Assembly (NCBI GenBank): GCA_030267325.1
Contig: JAJDJS010000003.1
Coordinates: 41,162-105,161 of the forward strand
DNA length: 64,000 bases
From: Desulfosarcina sp. OttesenSCG-928-A07
GTDB taxonomy: Bacteria > Desulfobacterota > Desulfobacteria > Desulfobacterales > Desulfosarcinaceae
Direction of reading: 5' to 3'
A model generated the notes under the pieces. The model saw only the letters and a program-made list of their open reading frames with translations. It had not been told where the DNA came from and made no database searches. Below are positions 63,882 to 64,000 of the stretch, piece by piece. A program made the position numbers and the translations under genes. Each line of letters opens with the position of its first letter. Position 1 is the stretch's first letter.

Positions 63882-64000
63882 ACCAAGGATAAAGATGGGG
63901 GAATACCGGCGCTCTCAGGGATTCAGAGCCGCTGGTGATGAAGAAGTTCCATATTCCAGCAAAAGGCGTATCACGGCACCCCCTTGATGGTATTATACTG
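63882..64000. other. Window end without a recognisable gene
   Basis: The last 119 bases show no convincing gene. A short frame from ATG at 63894 (30 codons) has GGATAAAG before it but no recognisable product. The minus strand has a short ankyrin-like VIRLLLEYG run closed by stops, too short to call. Confidence 0.3.

Noticed and set aside
63900..64000. Ankyrin-like VIRLLLEYG run on the minus strand at the window end
   Set aside because: Stops close it on both sides within about 25 codons; chance similarity cannot be excluded.

Overview
The window reads as chromosomal DNA of a sulfate-reducing bacterium of the Desulfobacterota, most likely close to the Desulfobacteraceae. The strongest marker is a complete qrcABCD operon, which encodes the menaquinone reductase complex of sulfate reducers. 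Other fitting signs are a methylmalonyl-CoA-epimerase-like gene, deltaproteobacterial housekeeping gene pairs (rng-yajC-secD; Nif3-zinc ribbon-rnpB; dnaG-rpoD) and a Gld-type ABC cluster followed by DUF4340. I saw no CRISPR array, insertion sequence or prophage. This is mostly core genome with a few accessory-looking islands.

Layout. 1-2.5 kb (minus): secD (cut by the window edge), yajC and rng. 2.7-8.0 kb (plus): a tight set of SNF2 helicase, SWIM zinc-finger protein with an added HTH, and a B12-type radical SAM protein. 8.3-10.8 kb (minus): a DUF374 acyltransferase and a YcbB-type L,D-transpeptidase. 11.3-19 kb: an archaeal-type thymidylate synthase, a catalase, rpe, a SprT/DUF2786 protein and yvcK, facing ispD and a large HPr-domain protein. 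19-26.5 kb (minus except the VOC gene): RNase P RNA, a zinc-ribbon coiled-coil protein, Nif3, a CAT-anticodon tRNA, rpoD, dnaG, a VOC protein and a second CAT-anticodon tRNA. 26.6-33.2 kb: a DUF3426 protein, hpt, cbpA-like and mnmG, then a YhcC-type radical SAM protein and an HD protein.

33.3-40.3 kb is a phosphate regulon split into two divergent operons, pstS-pstC-pstA and phoB-phoR-pstB-phoU. Between them are two back-to-back arrays of 11-bp-spaced Pho-box units. 40.5-43.9 kb holds a PP-loop thiolase, glucokinase and murA. 43.9-49.3 kb (minus) is qrcA-B-C-D plus a 54-residue membrane protein at its 3' end that is easily missed. 49.8-54.7 kb (plus) is a Gld-like ABC exporter operon with its own good sigma-70-type promoter. 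54.8-64 kb holds DsrE-like, YjaB-like and pentapeptide proteins, a short divergent Rho, a PurN-type formyltransferase, a TraB protein and a CbbQ/CbbO-type AAA-VWA pair.

The points I think most deserve a second look are: the short Rho with changed RNA-contact residues beside purN; the HPr domain carried on an unknown 340-residue module next to yvcK; the extra small subunit candidate of the Qrc complex; the SNF2-SWIM-HTH-radical SAM set; the mirrored Pho-box arrays; and an epimerase-like protein that lacks a metal-binding histidine. All functional assignments rest on motif recognition by eye. No database search, alignment or structure prediction was run.
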